Under the pieces are notes generated by a model that did no database searches, was not told where the DNA came from, and was given only the letters and a program-made list of their open reading frames with translations. The position numbers and the translations under genes are program-made. This document shows positions 26,047 to 34,606 of a stretch of 64,000 nucleotides of DNA, piece after piece (position 1 is the stretch's first letter; each line of letters starts with the position of its first letter). This DNA comes from Clostridiales bacterium. Lineage in GTDB: Bacteria > Bacillota > Clostridia > Christensenellales > Borkfalkiaceae. The stretch covers positions 1 to 64,000 of the forward strand of contig SVHJ01000002.1 of assembly GCA_015055835.1 (NCBI GenBank), in the 5' to 3' direction.

Positions 26047-27381
26047 ATGGAAGGATATGATTTTTTATGGAAAAATGCGCTTAAAGAGTTAGAAATTACC
26101 GTTTCTAATTTATCTTTCGCTACTTACATACAAATTTTAGAACCTGTTGATATTAAAGGAAACACTTTGGTTTTATGTTCTCCTAACGAGTTTTTTGGTA
26201 AACAAGTAGGCGAAGGCTCTCCTTTAGAAATAAAAATTAAAAAGGCGCTTGAAAAAACTGAATCAGGTGTTACTGATTTTGAACTTTTTTTCGGTACTAA
26301 AGAAGAATATATTAGAAAAAGTCAAGAAACTTTTGATGAAACTATTCCTACTACGCCTATCAATAGTAAATTTACTTTTGAATCTTTCGTAGTTGGCGAC
26401 TCTAACGAGTTTTTATACGCCGCTGCAAGAGCAGTTGCTGAAGCCCCTGGCGATACTTATAACCCACTTTTCATTTACGGTGGCACGGGACTTGGTAAAA
26501 CGCATATGCTAATGGCTATCGCTAACTACTTAAAATTACATAATCCATCTTTAAAGGTTATTTACACCACTTGCGAACAGTTCACTAACCAGTTTATTGA
26601 AAGTATTCGTCGTGGTAAAAATAACGGTGGTACTAATTTTAGAAATAAATATAGAAACGTTGACGTTTTATTAATTGACGACGTTCAGTTTTTAGCAGGT
26701 AAAGAAGGTATTCAAACTGAATTTTTCCATACTTTTAACGAACTTGTTATGCAAAACAAACAGGTTGTTTTAACTTCTGATAGACCTCCAAAGGAAATTG
26801 AACTTTTAGAAGATAGACTTCGTACGCGTTTTGAAGGTGGATTACTTGCAGACGTTCAACCACCTGACGTTGAAACGAGAATTGCAATTCTAAAAAGAAA
26901 GGCTGAAGAAAGAAAGTGTGTTTTAGACAATAAAGTATTACTTTTCCTTGCTGAAAATTCTGAACCAGACGTTAGAACGCTTATTGCAAGACTTACTAAG
27001 GTTATTTTTGCATCAAAACTTCACGAAAAGGAAATTACCGTTGATTTTGCTGCTGAAGCGTTAAAAGAGGCTACTTCTACCGTTCAAGAAGAAATTAAGA
27101 TTGACGATATTATCAAAAGCGTTTGCTCTTTCTTTAAAATTAATAAAAACGACCTACTTTCTAAAAAGAAAAATAAAGAATTTACTGAGCCTAGACAAAT
27201 TTGTATGTATTTAATTACAGAACTTATGAGTTTACCACTAGTAACTATCGGTCAAAAAATGGGTGGTAAAGACCACGCCACCGTTATTTACGCAAGAGAT
27301 AAGATTGCTGAACTTGTTGAAGAAGGTGGAAAAACTGCCGTTATGGTAAACGATATTAAAAACATGATTTTGAAAAAATAA
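26047..27381 (+). CDS. dnaA: chromosomal replication initiator DnaA
   Basis: AAA+ initiator that melts oriC. Domain I covers residues 1-80. The Walker [12 protein letters not shown] is near 146-156, the Walker [11 protein letters not shown] near 210, and the domain IV signature [15 protein letters not shown] near 410-425 reads DnaA boxes. It has 444 residues, a normal length. It is followed at 8 nt by mnmG rather than by dnaN. Confidence 0.97.
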   Translation: MEGYDFLWKNALKELEITVSNLSFATYIQILEPVDIKGNTLVLCSPNEFFGKQVGEGSPLEIKIKKALEKTESGVTDFELFFGTKEEYIRKSQETFDETIPTTPINSKFTFESFVVGDSNEFLYAAARAVAEAPGDTYNPLFIYGGTGLGKTHMLMAIANYLKLHNPSLKVIYTTCEQFTNQFIESIRRGKNNGGTNFRNKYRNVDVLLIDDVQFLAGKEGIQTEFFHTFNELVMQNKQVVLTSDRPPKEIELLEDRLRTRFEGGLLADVQPPDVETRIAILKRKAEERKCVLDNKVLLFLAENSEPDVRTLIARLTKVIFASKLHEKEITVDFAAEALKEATSTVQEEIKIDDIIKSVCSFFKINKNDLLSKKKNKEFTEPRQICMYLITELMSLPLVTIGQKMGGKDHATVIYARDKIAELVEEGGKTAVMVNDIKNMILKK

Positions 27382-27389
27382 GGATAGAT

Positions 27390-29252
27390 ATGTTTGAATT
27401 TACTGAAGGAAAATTTGACGTTGTTGTTATAGGCGCAGGTCACGCTGGTGTTGAAGCGGCGGCGGCCTCAGCTAAACTTAACAAAAAAACGGCTATGCTA
27501 ACACTTAACCTTGATAGCATAGCATTTATGGCGTGCAATCCTTCAATCGGTGGTACTGCTAAAGGGCATTTAGTGCGTGAAATTGACGCCCTTGGTGGTA
27601 TGATGGGTAAAATTGCCGATAAGGCTTTACTACAAATTCGTATGCTTAACCTTGGTAAAGGCGCTGCCGTTCACTCACTTCGTGGACAAGAAGATAAAAA
27701 CCTTTACCATACCCTAATGAAAAAGGCTTTGGAAGAAACGGATAACTTAAAAATTATTCAAGGTGAGGCAAGTGAAATTTTAGTTGAAGAGGGCAAAGTC
27801 GTTGGTGTTAAAACTGCTTACGGTGGAATTTTATACGCTGATGCAGTTATAATTTGTTCAGGCGTTTACCTAAACGGTAGCATTATAACCGGCGAGTGGA
27901 GAAGAAACTCTGGACCAAACGGTTTTCAACCTGCTAACGAACTAACTGAAAGTTTAATTAAACTTGGCTTTAATATTAGAAGATTTAAAACAGGTACGCC
28001 TGCAAGAGTTGATAAAAGAACTATCGACTTTTCTAAGTGCGAAATTCAAGAAGGTGAAGAGGTTTATCCTTTCTCTTACCAAACCACAAGTCTTCCTGAA
28101 AAGCAAGAACCTTGCTATTTAACTTATACAAACCAAAAAACGCACGAAATTATACTTGCTAATCTACACCGTTCTCCACTTTACGGTGGTATGATAAAAG
28201 GTACGGGACCAAGATACTGCCCGTCTATTGAAGATAAAGTCGTTAGATTTAAAGATAAGGAAAGACACCAAATTTTCTTAGAGCCTGAAGGAAAGGACAC
28301 TAACGAAGTTTACGTTCAAGGTATGAGTACTTCACTTCCTCACGACGTTCAAAAGGCAATGTATCGTACTATCCCAGGGTTAGAAAACGTAGAAATTATG
28401 CGTTATGCTTACGCCATTGAGTACGACTCAATAGATGCGCTTGACTTAAAACCTACTTTAGAATTTAAAAAGGTTAACGGCTTATTTACGGCAGGACAAA
28501 TAAACGGTACAAGTGGTTATGAAGAGGCTGCAATTCAAGGTTTAGTTGCAGGTATTAACGCATCACTTTATATCGACAAAAAAGAACCGTTCGTTCTAAA
28601 GCGCGATAATTCTTACGGTGGCGTTTTGATTGACGACCTTGTTACAAAAGGCACTAACGAACCTTATAGAATAATGACTTCAAGGGCAGAACATAGAATT
28701 CATTTAAGACAAGATAACGCTGACTTTAGACTTACTAAACTTGGTAGAGAAGTTGGACTTGTTGACGATAAGGCTTATGAAAACTTTTTAAATAGAGAAA
28801 AACTACTTAAACTTGGCGAAGAAAAGTTGAACGAAAAAGCACCGTCTAAAGAGGCCCGTGCGTTCTTAAAAGAAGAAATTGATATGGACTTAAACCAAGC
28901 AGTTTCTTACCGTGATATGATTAAAAAGGGAATTTCTTTAAAGAAAATTAAAGAAAGGTTTAATGTTTTAGAAGAAGTTCCGTTTGATATTTTAGAAACT
29001 TTGGAAATCGATGCTAAATACGAAGGCTACTTAAAGCGTGGGCTTGACCAAATTGAAAAGGCTAAAAAACTTGAAGATAAAGCCTTACCACCTGATTTAG
29101 ACTATCTTTCTATTGAGGGACTTAGAATTGAGGCAAGACAAAAGTTAGATAAAATTAGACCACTTAATATCGGACAAGCAAGCAGAATTAGTGGCGTAAA
29201 CCCAGCAGATATTACCGTTTTAATGGTTTATTTAAGACAAAAAGGAATTTAA
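27390..29252 (+). CDS. mnmG: tRNA U34 carboxymethylaminomethyl-modification enzyme MnmG
   Basis: FAD protein that, with MnmE, modifies U34 of tRNAs reading NNA and NNG codons. The FAD motif [12 protein letters not shown] is at residues 13-24. [22 protein letters not shown] follows near 48, split over the conserved Cys loop. The C-terminal helical MnmE- and tRNA-binding part includes YEGYLKRG and [12 protein letters not shown]. The length is 620 residues. mnmG is classically near oriC, but direct pairing with dnaA is unusual. mnmE is not in the window. Confidence 0.96.
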   Translation: MFEFTEGKFDVVVIGAGHAGVEAAAASAKLNKKTAMLTLNLDSIAFMACNPSIGGTAKGHLVREIDALGGMMGKIADKALLQIRMLNLGKGAAVHSLRGQEDKNLYHTLMKKALEETDNLKIIQGEASEILVEEGKVVGVKTAYGGILYADAVIICSGVYLNGSIITGEWRRNSGPNGFQPANELTESLIKLGFNIRRFKTGTPARVDKRTIDFSKCEIQEGEEVYPFSYQTTSLPEKQEPCYLTYTNQKTHEIILANLHRSPLYGGMIKGTGPRYCPSIEDKVVRFKDKERHQIFLEPEGKDTNEVYVQGMSTSLPHDVQKAMYRTIPGLENVEIMRYAYAIEYDSIDALDLKPTLEFKKVNGLFTAGQINGTSGYEEAAIQGLVAGINASLYIDKKEPFVLKRDNSYGGVLIDDLVTKGTNEPYRIMTSRAEHRIHLRQDNADFRLTKLGREVGLVDDKAYENFLNREKLLKLGEEKLNEKAPSKEARAFLKEEIDMDLNQAVSYRDMIKKGISLKKIKERFNVLEEVPFDILETLEIDAKYEGYLKRGLDQIEKAKKLEDKALPPDLDYLSIEGLRIEARQKLDKIRPLNIGQASRISGVNPADITVLMVYLRQKGI

Positions 29253-29253
29253 C

Positions 29254-29282
29254 TTTACAAAAAACAATAAAAATATTATAAT
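29254..29282 (+). promoter_or_regulatory. promoter of RNase P RNA
   Basis: TTTACA (29254-29259), 17-nt spacer, TATAAT (29277-29282). The predicted start is about 29289, a few nt before the P1 helix. Confidence 0.75.
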
Positions 29283-29292
29283 TAGATTGTTA

Positions 29293-29634
29293 TTGAGTTA
29301 GTTGTGTGGTCGCGGGGGCGTTAGAAGCGCCAATGAGGAAAGTCCGAGCATCGTAGAGCAGGGTGCTGGAGAAATCCCAGTGAGGGTGACCTTAAGGAAA
29401 GTGCAACAGAAATATACCGCCTATTTTAGGTAAGGATGAAAAGGCGAGGTAAGAGCTCACCGTTTCCCTTGTGAAAGGGGAAGCCATGTAAACCCCACCT
29501 GATGCAAGATTGACAATATAACCAATTAGTTGCTCGCTAGGTTATATTAATAAAATATCGCTTGAGGGTGTTGGAGACAACACTCCTAGATAGATGACCA
29601 TACTAGACAGAACTCGGCTTATAGATTAACTCAA
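29293..29634 (+). ncRNA. rnpB: RNase P RNA
   Basis: The catalytic RNA that trims tRNA 5' leaders. P1 is closed by TTGAGTTA at the 5' end and TAACTCAA at the 3' end. The universally conserved GAGGAAAGTCCGAGC, ACAGAAATATACCGCC, GTAAGAGCTCACC, AGATAGATGACCA and ACAGAACTCGGCTTA segments occur in the right order. The length of about 342 nt is compact but complete. Confidence 0.96.
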
Positions 29635-29642
29635 TATATATG

Positions 29643-29674
29643 AAAAGACTTTGGTAATACCAAAGTCTTTTCTC
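29643..29674. terminator. rnpB terminator
   Basis: A 13-bp perfect stem AAAAGACTTTGGT/ACCAAAGTCTTTT with an AAT loop, followed by TCTCATTT. It can work on both strands. Confidence 0.85.
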
Positions 29675-29695
29675 ATTTAGTAATATTCAAAAATT

Positions 29696-29825
29696 TTATT
29701 CTTCCCAAGGGGTTTTACCGTGTAAAGCCCAAAAGGTATAAAAACTTTTTTTTCTATTACTTACAGTTCTTTGTTGAACTCTTCTTTTGACTGCCGTTAC
29801 TTTTTGAACTATTAGTCTTTCTCAT
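29696..29825 (-). pseudogene. small basic ORF downstream of rubrerythrin, apparent frameshift
   Basis: AAGGAGAAATT precedes an ATG at 29825 whose frame gives a 22-residue Lys/Ser-rich peptide ending at 29757. The adjacent frame, closed by a TGA just before it, stays open to 29696. It encodes LIVQKVTAVKRRVQQRTVSN then RKKSFYTFWALHGKTPWEE, which looks more like a real protein end and uses the local preferred codons. A one-base indel after ATG-AGA would join them. It may be a decayed or mis-sequenced small protein of about 43 residues, or the 22-residue peptide. Family unknown. Confidence 0.4.
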
Positions 29826-29836
29826 AATTTCTCCTT

Positions 29837-30415
29837 CTATCTTGGTAAAAGCAAATCACAATAGCCTTGAGTTGCTCCGCATAAAGGACAAACGTCCCAC
29901 GCTTCTTCTAAAGTTTCAGTATAACCACACTCACTGCAAACAAAGGTGGTAGGCTCATTTGCTTTATATAACCCATCTTCATTAAAACATCTTAGTAGAT
30001 ACTTAAAACTATATAAATGCGCCTCTTCAACTTTTGCAATTTTCTTAAAAGAAGCCGCAATATCTATAAATCCTTCTCTTTCAGCAATACTAGCAAATTC
30101 AGGATAGATACTAAAAGCCTCTTCTTCCTCGTTTTTTATAGCAAGGTTAAACATATCTTCAATAGTATTTCCTGAATAAGGGAACCCTGCAGTAAACTCG
30201 ATGTTTTCACTTCCGCCTGCTTTTACAATATGGTCAAAGAATACTTTTGCGTGTTTGGTTTCGTTCTTTGCAATAACTTTAACCTTTTCACTTGCAGTAA
30301 AATATCCTTGATTTTCAAGCAAAGTGGCTAGAAATTGATATCTAAGACCTGCTTGTGCTTCCCCAGCAAAACTTCTTGCTAAATTTATAATTGTCTCTGA
30401 ATTTTTTAATTCCAT
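29837..30415 (-). CDS. rbr: rubrerythrin
   Basis: Peroxide-reducing non-haem iron protein of anaerobes. A ferritin-like four-helix domain (residues 1-140) carries the di-iron ligands in FAGEAQAGLRY, NETKHAKVFF and EEAHLYSFKYLLR. A C-terminal rubredoxin centre holds CSECGY and CPLCGA. The 192-residue length is normal. It implies an anaerobic or microaerophilic lifestyle with oxidative-stress defence. It begins with an AAAGGAG-type SD. Confidence 0.95.
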   Translation of the reverse strand: MELKNSETIINLARSFAGEAQAGLRYQFLATLLENQGYFTASEKVKVIAKNETKHAKVFFDHIVKAGGSENIEFTAGFPYSGNTIEDMFNLAIKNEEEEAFSIYPEFASIAEREGFIDIAASFKKIAKVEEAHLYSFKYLLRCFNEDGLYKANEPTTFVCSECGYTETLEEAWDVCPLCGATQGYCDLLLPR

Positions 30416-30474
30416 ATTTCGCTCCTTTCATAAATATTGTGTCCCCCTTTTTTTGTTTTATGCATTTAAAATAA

Positions 30475-30498
30475 AAAAGACGGAAAAATCCGTCTTTT
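30475..30498. terminator. terminator between lgt-like gene and rubrerythrin
   Basis: AAAAGACGGA/TCCGTCTTTT stem with a short loop. On the leftward strand a T-rich run follows. Confidence 0.8.
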
Positions 30499-30529
30499 AA
30501 ATATATCTAAATATCTATTGTATAAAAGG

Positions 30530-31291
30530 TTAATTATTTGCCTTTTTGTTTTTTAAATATTTTATTAAATAATATATACAAATTGCAATCACAATAAGAA
30601 CACTTATCCATTGAGAAGTAGAAAGCCCTAATAAAATCCCCCTTTCGCTATCCCCCCTCAAATATTCTAAAGAGAAACGCATAATTGCATAACTAATTAA
30701 ATAAGTAACTGTAATTTTGCCAGTTTTTACATTTTTAAACCACATAATAATTAGTGAAACAAACAATAATAAAAGCAAACTTGCTTCTAATAATTGAACG
30801 GGAAAAAGCCCTACTCCTAAAGGGGTTAGCACGTTTGATGAAGAATGATAAACGTGGCTTAAAAATCCATCGTATTCTATCCCATAGCAACAACCACTTA
30901 AAAAACACCCTACTCTTCCCATTGCGTGCCCAAGTGGTAAAACGGTAGCACATAAGTCCATATACTTAATAGAACTTAATTTAAACTGCTTACCATAAAC
31001 AAACACCCCTAAAGCGCCCCCTAAAAGACCACCGTAAAAAACAAAACCACCTTTCATTATTTCTATAAACGAAAGGTTATATTCTATTATCGTATCTATA
31101 GAAACTGCAATAAATAAAAGTTTTGCACCAAGTATCGCTCCTATTAATAAATAAGCAATACAACACAAAAAATCAAATTTATCCCACTTTCTTTTATGCA
31201 AAAGAACAAATGCGATAATTGCCGAAATTAAAATTCCAACAAAAAAACAAACACCGTAAAAAGGTATTTCTTTATTAAAAATTTTTATCAT
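30530..31291 (-). CDS. prolipoprotein diacylglyceryl transferase family protein
   Basis: A 253-residue membrane protein with about seven hydrophobic segments. GGFVFYGGLLGG near residue 80, GHAMGRVGCFLSGCCYG near 122 and a late RFSLEYLRGD correspond to the Lgt active-site and substrate-binding regions. The central motif differs from the E. coli form (GRxGNFxNxEAYG) and carries three Cys, as in the variant Lgt-like proteins of Clostridia. It probably transfers diacylglyceryl to lipoprotein Cys, but a specialised substrate is possible, and a canonical lgt may exist elsewhere. Confidence 0.8.
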   Translation of the reverse strand: MIKIFNKEIPFYGVCFFVGILISAIIAFVLLHKRKWDKFDFLCCIAYLLIGAILGAKLLFIAVSIDTIIEYNLSFIEIMKGGFVFYGGLLGGALGVFVYGKQFKLSSIKYMDLCATVLPLGHAMGRVGCFLSGCCYGIEYDGFLSHVYHSSSNVLTPLGVGLFPVQLLEASLLLLLFVSLIIMWFKNVKTGKITVTYLISYAIMRFSLEYLRGDSERGILLGLSTSQWISVLIVIAICIYYLIKYLKNKKANN

Positions 31292-31303
31292 TTTTTCTCC
31301 ATA

Positions 31304-31340
31304 AAAAAGTTTATTCCACGTTGATATCAGCGTGGAATAA
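31304..31340 (-). terminator. terminator of the DUF4190-like gene
   Basis: Leftward, TTATTCCACG/CGTGGAATAA (31331-31340 with 31311-31320) is a perfect 10-bp stem followed by ACTTTTTT. Confidence 0.85.
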
Positions 31341-31364
31341 TCTTTTAGTTTTTTTATTATCTTT

Positions 31365-31646
31365 TTATGCTACTGCGCCAGCGGCACCAACTAAAGCAAG
31401 CGCGCAAATACCACAAGTAAAGAATAATATTGCAGAAATTACAACTGCGATAATACCTATTACTAAACCTGCTGTTGCTAAACCTGATTTTTCACCAGCT
31501 GCTTTGAACTTTTTACCAGCCATTACTGCAAGAACTAAACCAACAATTGCAACTGGTAGTGCTACGATTGAAAAAATCGTTCCTAAAAAGCTTAATACTA
31601 AACCAACAAGAGATACAACGAACCCTGCTATAGCTAAACCTTTCAT
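31365..31646 (-). CDS. small membrane protein, DUF4190-like
   Basis: A 93-residue, Gly/Ala/Val-rich protein with two or three membrane segments (about residues 5-40 and 58-90) and a basic GKKFKAAGEK connector. The LAIAGFVVSLVGLVLSF opening resembles DUF4190 proteins, whose role is unknown. AAAGGAGGA precedes the ATG. It is monocistronic with its own promoter and terminator. Confidence 0.7.
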   Translation of the reverse strand: MKGLAIAGFVVSLVGLVLSFLGTIFSIVALPVAIVGLVLAVMAGKKFKAAGEKSGLATAGLVIGIIAVVISAILFFTCGICALALVGAAGAVA

Positions 31647-31684
31647 TCTAAAATTTCCTCCTTTGTACTTTTTAAGATGCCTTT

Positions 31685-31713
31685 ATTTTATAGTACTTTT
31701 TCCTATATGTCAA
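31685..31713 (-). promoter_or_regulatory. promoter of the DUF4190-like gene
   Basis: Leftward TTGACA (31708-31713), 17-nt spacer, TAAAAT (31685-31690). Confidence 0.7.
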
Positions 31714-31770
31714 GTAGTTTATCGGATATTTTCCTATAATTTGCTTAATACTAAAAAGGTAGGGGATTAT

Positions 31771-31989
31771 ATGAATAAAGATATTGCAAAAATTGTAGGC
31801 GAAAATTTAAAGTTGGCAAGAAAAGCAAAAGGTATAACGCAAAAAGAACTTGCTAAAGAACTAAATAAATATCAACCAGATTATAGCGAATACGAAAGTG
31901 GAAAAATCCAACTTGATTATGAAAAAATAATTTATTTATGTGAACGACTTGATATAACGCCAAACGATTTGTTTGGTATAAATTTTTAA
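31771..31989 (+). CDS. XRE-family helix-turn-helix regulator, 72 residues
   Basis: The protein is essentially one Cro/CI-type HTH domain: NLKLARKAKGITQKELAKEL, then YSEYESGKIQLDYEKIIYLC and a final LDITPNDLFGI. I start at ATG 31771, preceded by AGGGGATTAT. A longer in-frame reading from 31321 passes through the antisense of the DUF4190-like gene and is not credible. It is divergent from that gene and may regulate it. No target is shown. Confidence 0.8.
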   Translation: MNKDIAKIVGENLKLARKAKGITQKELAKELNKYQPDYSEYESGKIQLDYEKIIYLCERLDITPNDLFGINF

Positions 31990-32009
31990 ATTTTATACTT
32001 TCAAAAGAA

Positions 32010-32041
32010 AAAGACGGCTTAATTTTTAAACCGTCTTTTAT
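32010..32041. terminator. bidirectional terminator, XRE and RHH genes
   Basis: AAAAGACGG and CCGTCTTTT form a stem around an AT loop, with T-rich sequence on both outgoing strands. The two genes converge here. Confidence 0.75.
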
Positions 32042-32055
32042 TATATTCAATTTAT

Positions 32056-32232
32056 TTACTTTTTAGATTTTTTTATTTCAATTTCTCCGTGCTTTTCTTC
32101 ATATCTTTCAATTTCGTTTCTAATTAAAATAAGAATTTCACTATTAGCACTTCTACCCTCGTAATCAGCAACAACGTGTAATTTATCAAGCATTTCTTCA
32201 TCAATTCTTATAGATAAACTTTTTATAGCCAT
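32056..32232 (-). CDS. ribbon-helix-helix (Arc/CopG-like) DNA-binding protein, 58 residues
   Basis: Read leftward, the ATG at 32232 (after AGGGGGTAAATT) encodes AIKSLSIRIDEEMLDKLHVV, then EGRSANSEILILIRNEIERY and a Lys-rich tail. The short strand (SLSIRID) followed by two helices is the RHH pattern of Arc-type regulators and antitoxins. No toxin-like partner is adjacent: the upstream gene is a zinc-ribbon protein 31 nt away, possibly co-transcribed. Confidence 0.7.
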   Translation of the reverse strand: MAIKSLSIRIDEEMLDKLHVVADYEGRSANSEILILIRNEIERYEEKHGEIEIKKSKK

Positions 32233-32263
32233 AATTTACCCCCTAAAACAAGTTTAATATGAT

Positions 32264-32458
32264 TTAAAGTTTTTTCTTTTTGTTTAGTTCGATTTTAAAA
32301 TCAAATAAATGTCCACAATCGGTACACGCTTTTGCAACAACTTTATAACTTTCAGGGCGTAGTTTGTTTTCCGTCCCCTTTTTTATAAATCTAACGCCGT
32401 AAACAGTATCTAACTTTCCTTCTATAATATTTTCGCTACTACATTTTTCACAAATCAT
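32264..32458 (-). CDS. zinc-ribbon protein, 64 residues
   Basis: Two Cys pairs, CEKC at residues 3-6 and CTDC near 45-48, should bind one zinc ion. The rest is strand-rich with a basic tail (LNKKKKL). Family and role are unknown. It may bind nucleic acid or a partner protein. AAGGAG precedes the ATG, and it starts 11 nt after the M20 peptidase stop, so it is likely co-transcribed with the peptidase. Confidence 0.65.
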   Translation of the reverse strand: MICEKCSSENIIEGKLDTVYGVRFIKKGTENKLRPESYKVVAKACTDCGHLFDFKIELNKKKKL

Positions 32459-32469
32459 AGTTTTTCTCC

Positions 32470-33735
32470 TTATTTCACAATATTTTCTATTGCCTTTAAG
32501 TAAATTTCATACATTTTATTGATATCTTCAATTTCCATAAACTCATTAGGTTCGTGAATTTGGTTGTTTTTATTAGGAAATTCCGGTCCAAAAGCGCAAC
32601 CACGCTTAAAAACTGAGGCAAAAGTACCACCTGATTGTGGAATAGGATTTTCATTTACACCTAAAACTTCGTTATATGCTCTTACTAAATCTTGCACGAT
32701 TTTTTCCGTTTTAGGTACAAAAAGTGGCTTTCTACTTAAAACTGCATCAAATTTAATGCCAAACTTTTCAATTAACGGTATAAAATCTTCAAGCACCTTA
32801 GTTGCAGGAATTCTAAAGTCAACGGAAATTAAAATATCATCTTCTCTTTCTTCAATTAAGTTAGCCGATAAAGTGGTAAAACCGGTGTCGTCGCCTATTT
32901 TAGATAGACCTAATTTATCGTTAAAAATATAATCAACAATATTTTTAACATCTTCTTTAGCATCTAAAAGGTAGTCAAACAACGGTTTAATAGCGTTTTT
33001 GCCAAGTTCTGGTTTAGAGCCGTGCGCCGTTTTACCAAAACTTTCAATTAAGTTACCGTTTAACTTAAGCCCGTGTTTTTTAATTAAATCTTTGTTTACC
33101 TCTCCTTTTGCCGTCATACTAGCGTAAGCGCAAACGGCGTTAATTACCGTGCCACTTTTATTAAAAGTATAATTTTTTAGTTTAGGGATAGAAAAATAAA
33201 TTCTATTTATCCCTTTTTCAGAAAAAACTACTGGAAAATCCCCGTCAGGTGAAAAGCCATAGTCAGGGAATTTCGATTTTGTTTTAAAATATTCAACGTC
33301 TTTCCAACCACTTTCTTCATTACAACCAACGAAAAGGCGAATTTTTTTGTTAAAGGTAAAACCTTTATCTTTTAACTCTTTTAATGCGTACAAGCAAGAA
33401 AGTATCGGCGCTTTGTCGTCGGCAATTCCACGGCCAAACGCTTTACCATCTTTAACGGTTAAGGTATAAGGGTCTGTGTCCCAACCCGTTCCTTCAGGCA
33501 CGACGTCAAGATGACCTATAATACCAAACTCTTCGCCACTACCTACTATAACTTCGCCAAAATAGTTATCGTAGTTTATAGTTTCAAAGCCAAATTTTTT
33601 TGCTAATTCTAAAAAGTATAAAAGGGCTTTTTTATTTTCTTCCCCAAAAGGTGCGTTTTCATTAGTAGATTTTACGCTTTTACAAGAAATTAAGTAAGCA
33701 AGATCTTTAACGAAATTTTGGTTTTCAAATATCAT
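32470..33735 (-). CDS. M20-family dipeptidase (PepV/Sapep-like)
   Basis: Cytoplasmic metallopeptidase, 421 residues. The metal ligand and base are in GHLDVVPEG near residue 76, GRGIADDKAP near 108, the Glu pair in NEESGWKD near 142, and a final His in a C-terminal NQIHEPNEF. The insert of the lid domain lies at about 180-310. It probably hydrolyses dipeptides, possibly with beta-Ala or D-residues. AAAAGGAG precedes the ATG. It is divergent from radC. Confidence 0.9.
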   Translation of the reverse strand: MIFENQNFVKDLAYLISCKSVKSTNENAPFGEENKKALLYFLELAKKFGFETINYDNYFGEVIVGSGEEFGIIGHLDVVPEGTGWDTDPYTLTVKDGKAFGRGIADDKAPILSCLYALKELKDKGFTFNKKIRLFVGCNEESGWKDVEYFKTKSKFPDYGFSPDGDFPVVFSEKGINRIYFSIPKLKNYTFNKSGTVINAVCAYASMTAKGEVNKDLIKKHGLKLNGNLIESFGKTAHGSKPELGKNAIKPLFDYLLDAKEDVKNIVDYIFNDKLGLSKIGDDTGFTTLSANLIEEREDDILISVDFRIPATKVLEDFIPLIEKFGIKFDAVLSRKPLFVPKTEKIVQDLVRAYNEVLGVNENPIPQSGGTFASVFKRGCAFGPEFPNKNNQIHEPNEFMEIEDINKMYEIYLKAIENIVK

Positions 33736-33859
33736 TTCATTCTCCTTTTAATACCATTTGTTTGCTTTAATATATACATTATATAATATTATACTCAAAA
33801 TTGTATATTTTTTCTATCTTTTAATTTGATTTTTTTTATTTTTATGTTAAAATATACCT

Positions 33860-34606
33860 ATGACTACTAAAGATGAAGGCGTTCACAACGGGCATAGAGC
33901 CCGTATGTGTGAAAGGCTTTTTAAAAACCCAAATTCATTTTCCGATCACGAACTTTTAGAAGTTTTGCTTTATTCTGTTATCAAAAGAAGAAATACCAAC
34001 GATATTGCGCATAAACTTTTACGCACGTTTGGTACTTTAGAAAATCTTTTTGAGGCAGATGCTAAAAGTATTACTTTAGTTAGTGGTGTTGGCGACGCAA
34101 CTGCAAGAGAAATTAAGGTTGTTGGGCAAATACTGAAAAAGTTAAAAGATAAACCTATCAAAAAACCTGAACTTTTTTCTTTTGCCAATAAAAAAGAAAG
34201 TATTATTGCTGAGTTTAAAGGGGAAATTAACGAAAAGTTTATTATGTATTTACTAAACGATAAGCATGAGTTGGTTTCTAAATTAGATTTTAAGGACCAC
34301 AACCCCTCTTCCGTTTCAGCAGATATTCCTGAAATTGTTAAAGCAATTGCCTTAAATTCGCCATACTTTGCAATAATTGCGCATAATCACCCAAGCAAAA
34401 ACTTAACGCCAACTGAGGCCGACGATTTTACTACGGGTAAACTTAACGTCATTTGTTCAATGCACGGCGTAAATTTAGTTGACCATATTATCGTTAGTGA
34501 TGACGACGCTTACAGTTATTTTATATCAGGCAGAATGGGTTATATTAGAAAATATTTTAATTTTGATAGATTAGTTTCAAAAAATATGGAGGAAATATTA
34601 AAGTGA
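33860..34606 (+). CDS. radC: RadC-family JAB1/MPN metalloprotease-fold protein
   Basis: The N-terminal helix-hairpin-helix region (about 30-85) contains LVSGVGDATAREI. The JAMM metal motif is HNHPSKNLTPTEAD near residue 176, with IVKAIALNSPYFAIIAH before it. RadC's biochemical role is unsettled, and its historical link to DNA repair is doubtful. A TAAAAT (33848-33853) places the transcription start at or next to the ATG, and no SD is present, so the mRNA may be leaderless. Its stop overlaps the gltX GTG start. Confidence 0.9.
   Translation: MTTKDEGVHNGHRARMCERLFKNPNSFSDHELLEVLLYSVIKRRNTNDIAHKLLRTFGTLENLFEADAKSITLVSGVGDATAREIKVVGQILKKLKDKPIKKPELFSFANKKESIIAEFKGEINEKFIMYLLNDKHELVSKLDFKDHNPSSVSADIPEIVKAIALNSPYFAIIAHNHPSKNLTPTEADDFTTGKLNVICSMHGVNLVDHIIVSDDDAYSYFISGRMGYIRKYFNFDRLVSKNMEEILK

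Noticed and set aside
31321-31770. N-terminal extension of the XRE gene
   Set aside because: This part is the antisense of the DUF4190-like gene and a terminator; an SD and ATG at 31771 give a complete HTH protein.
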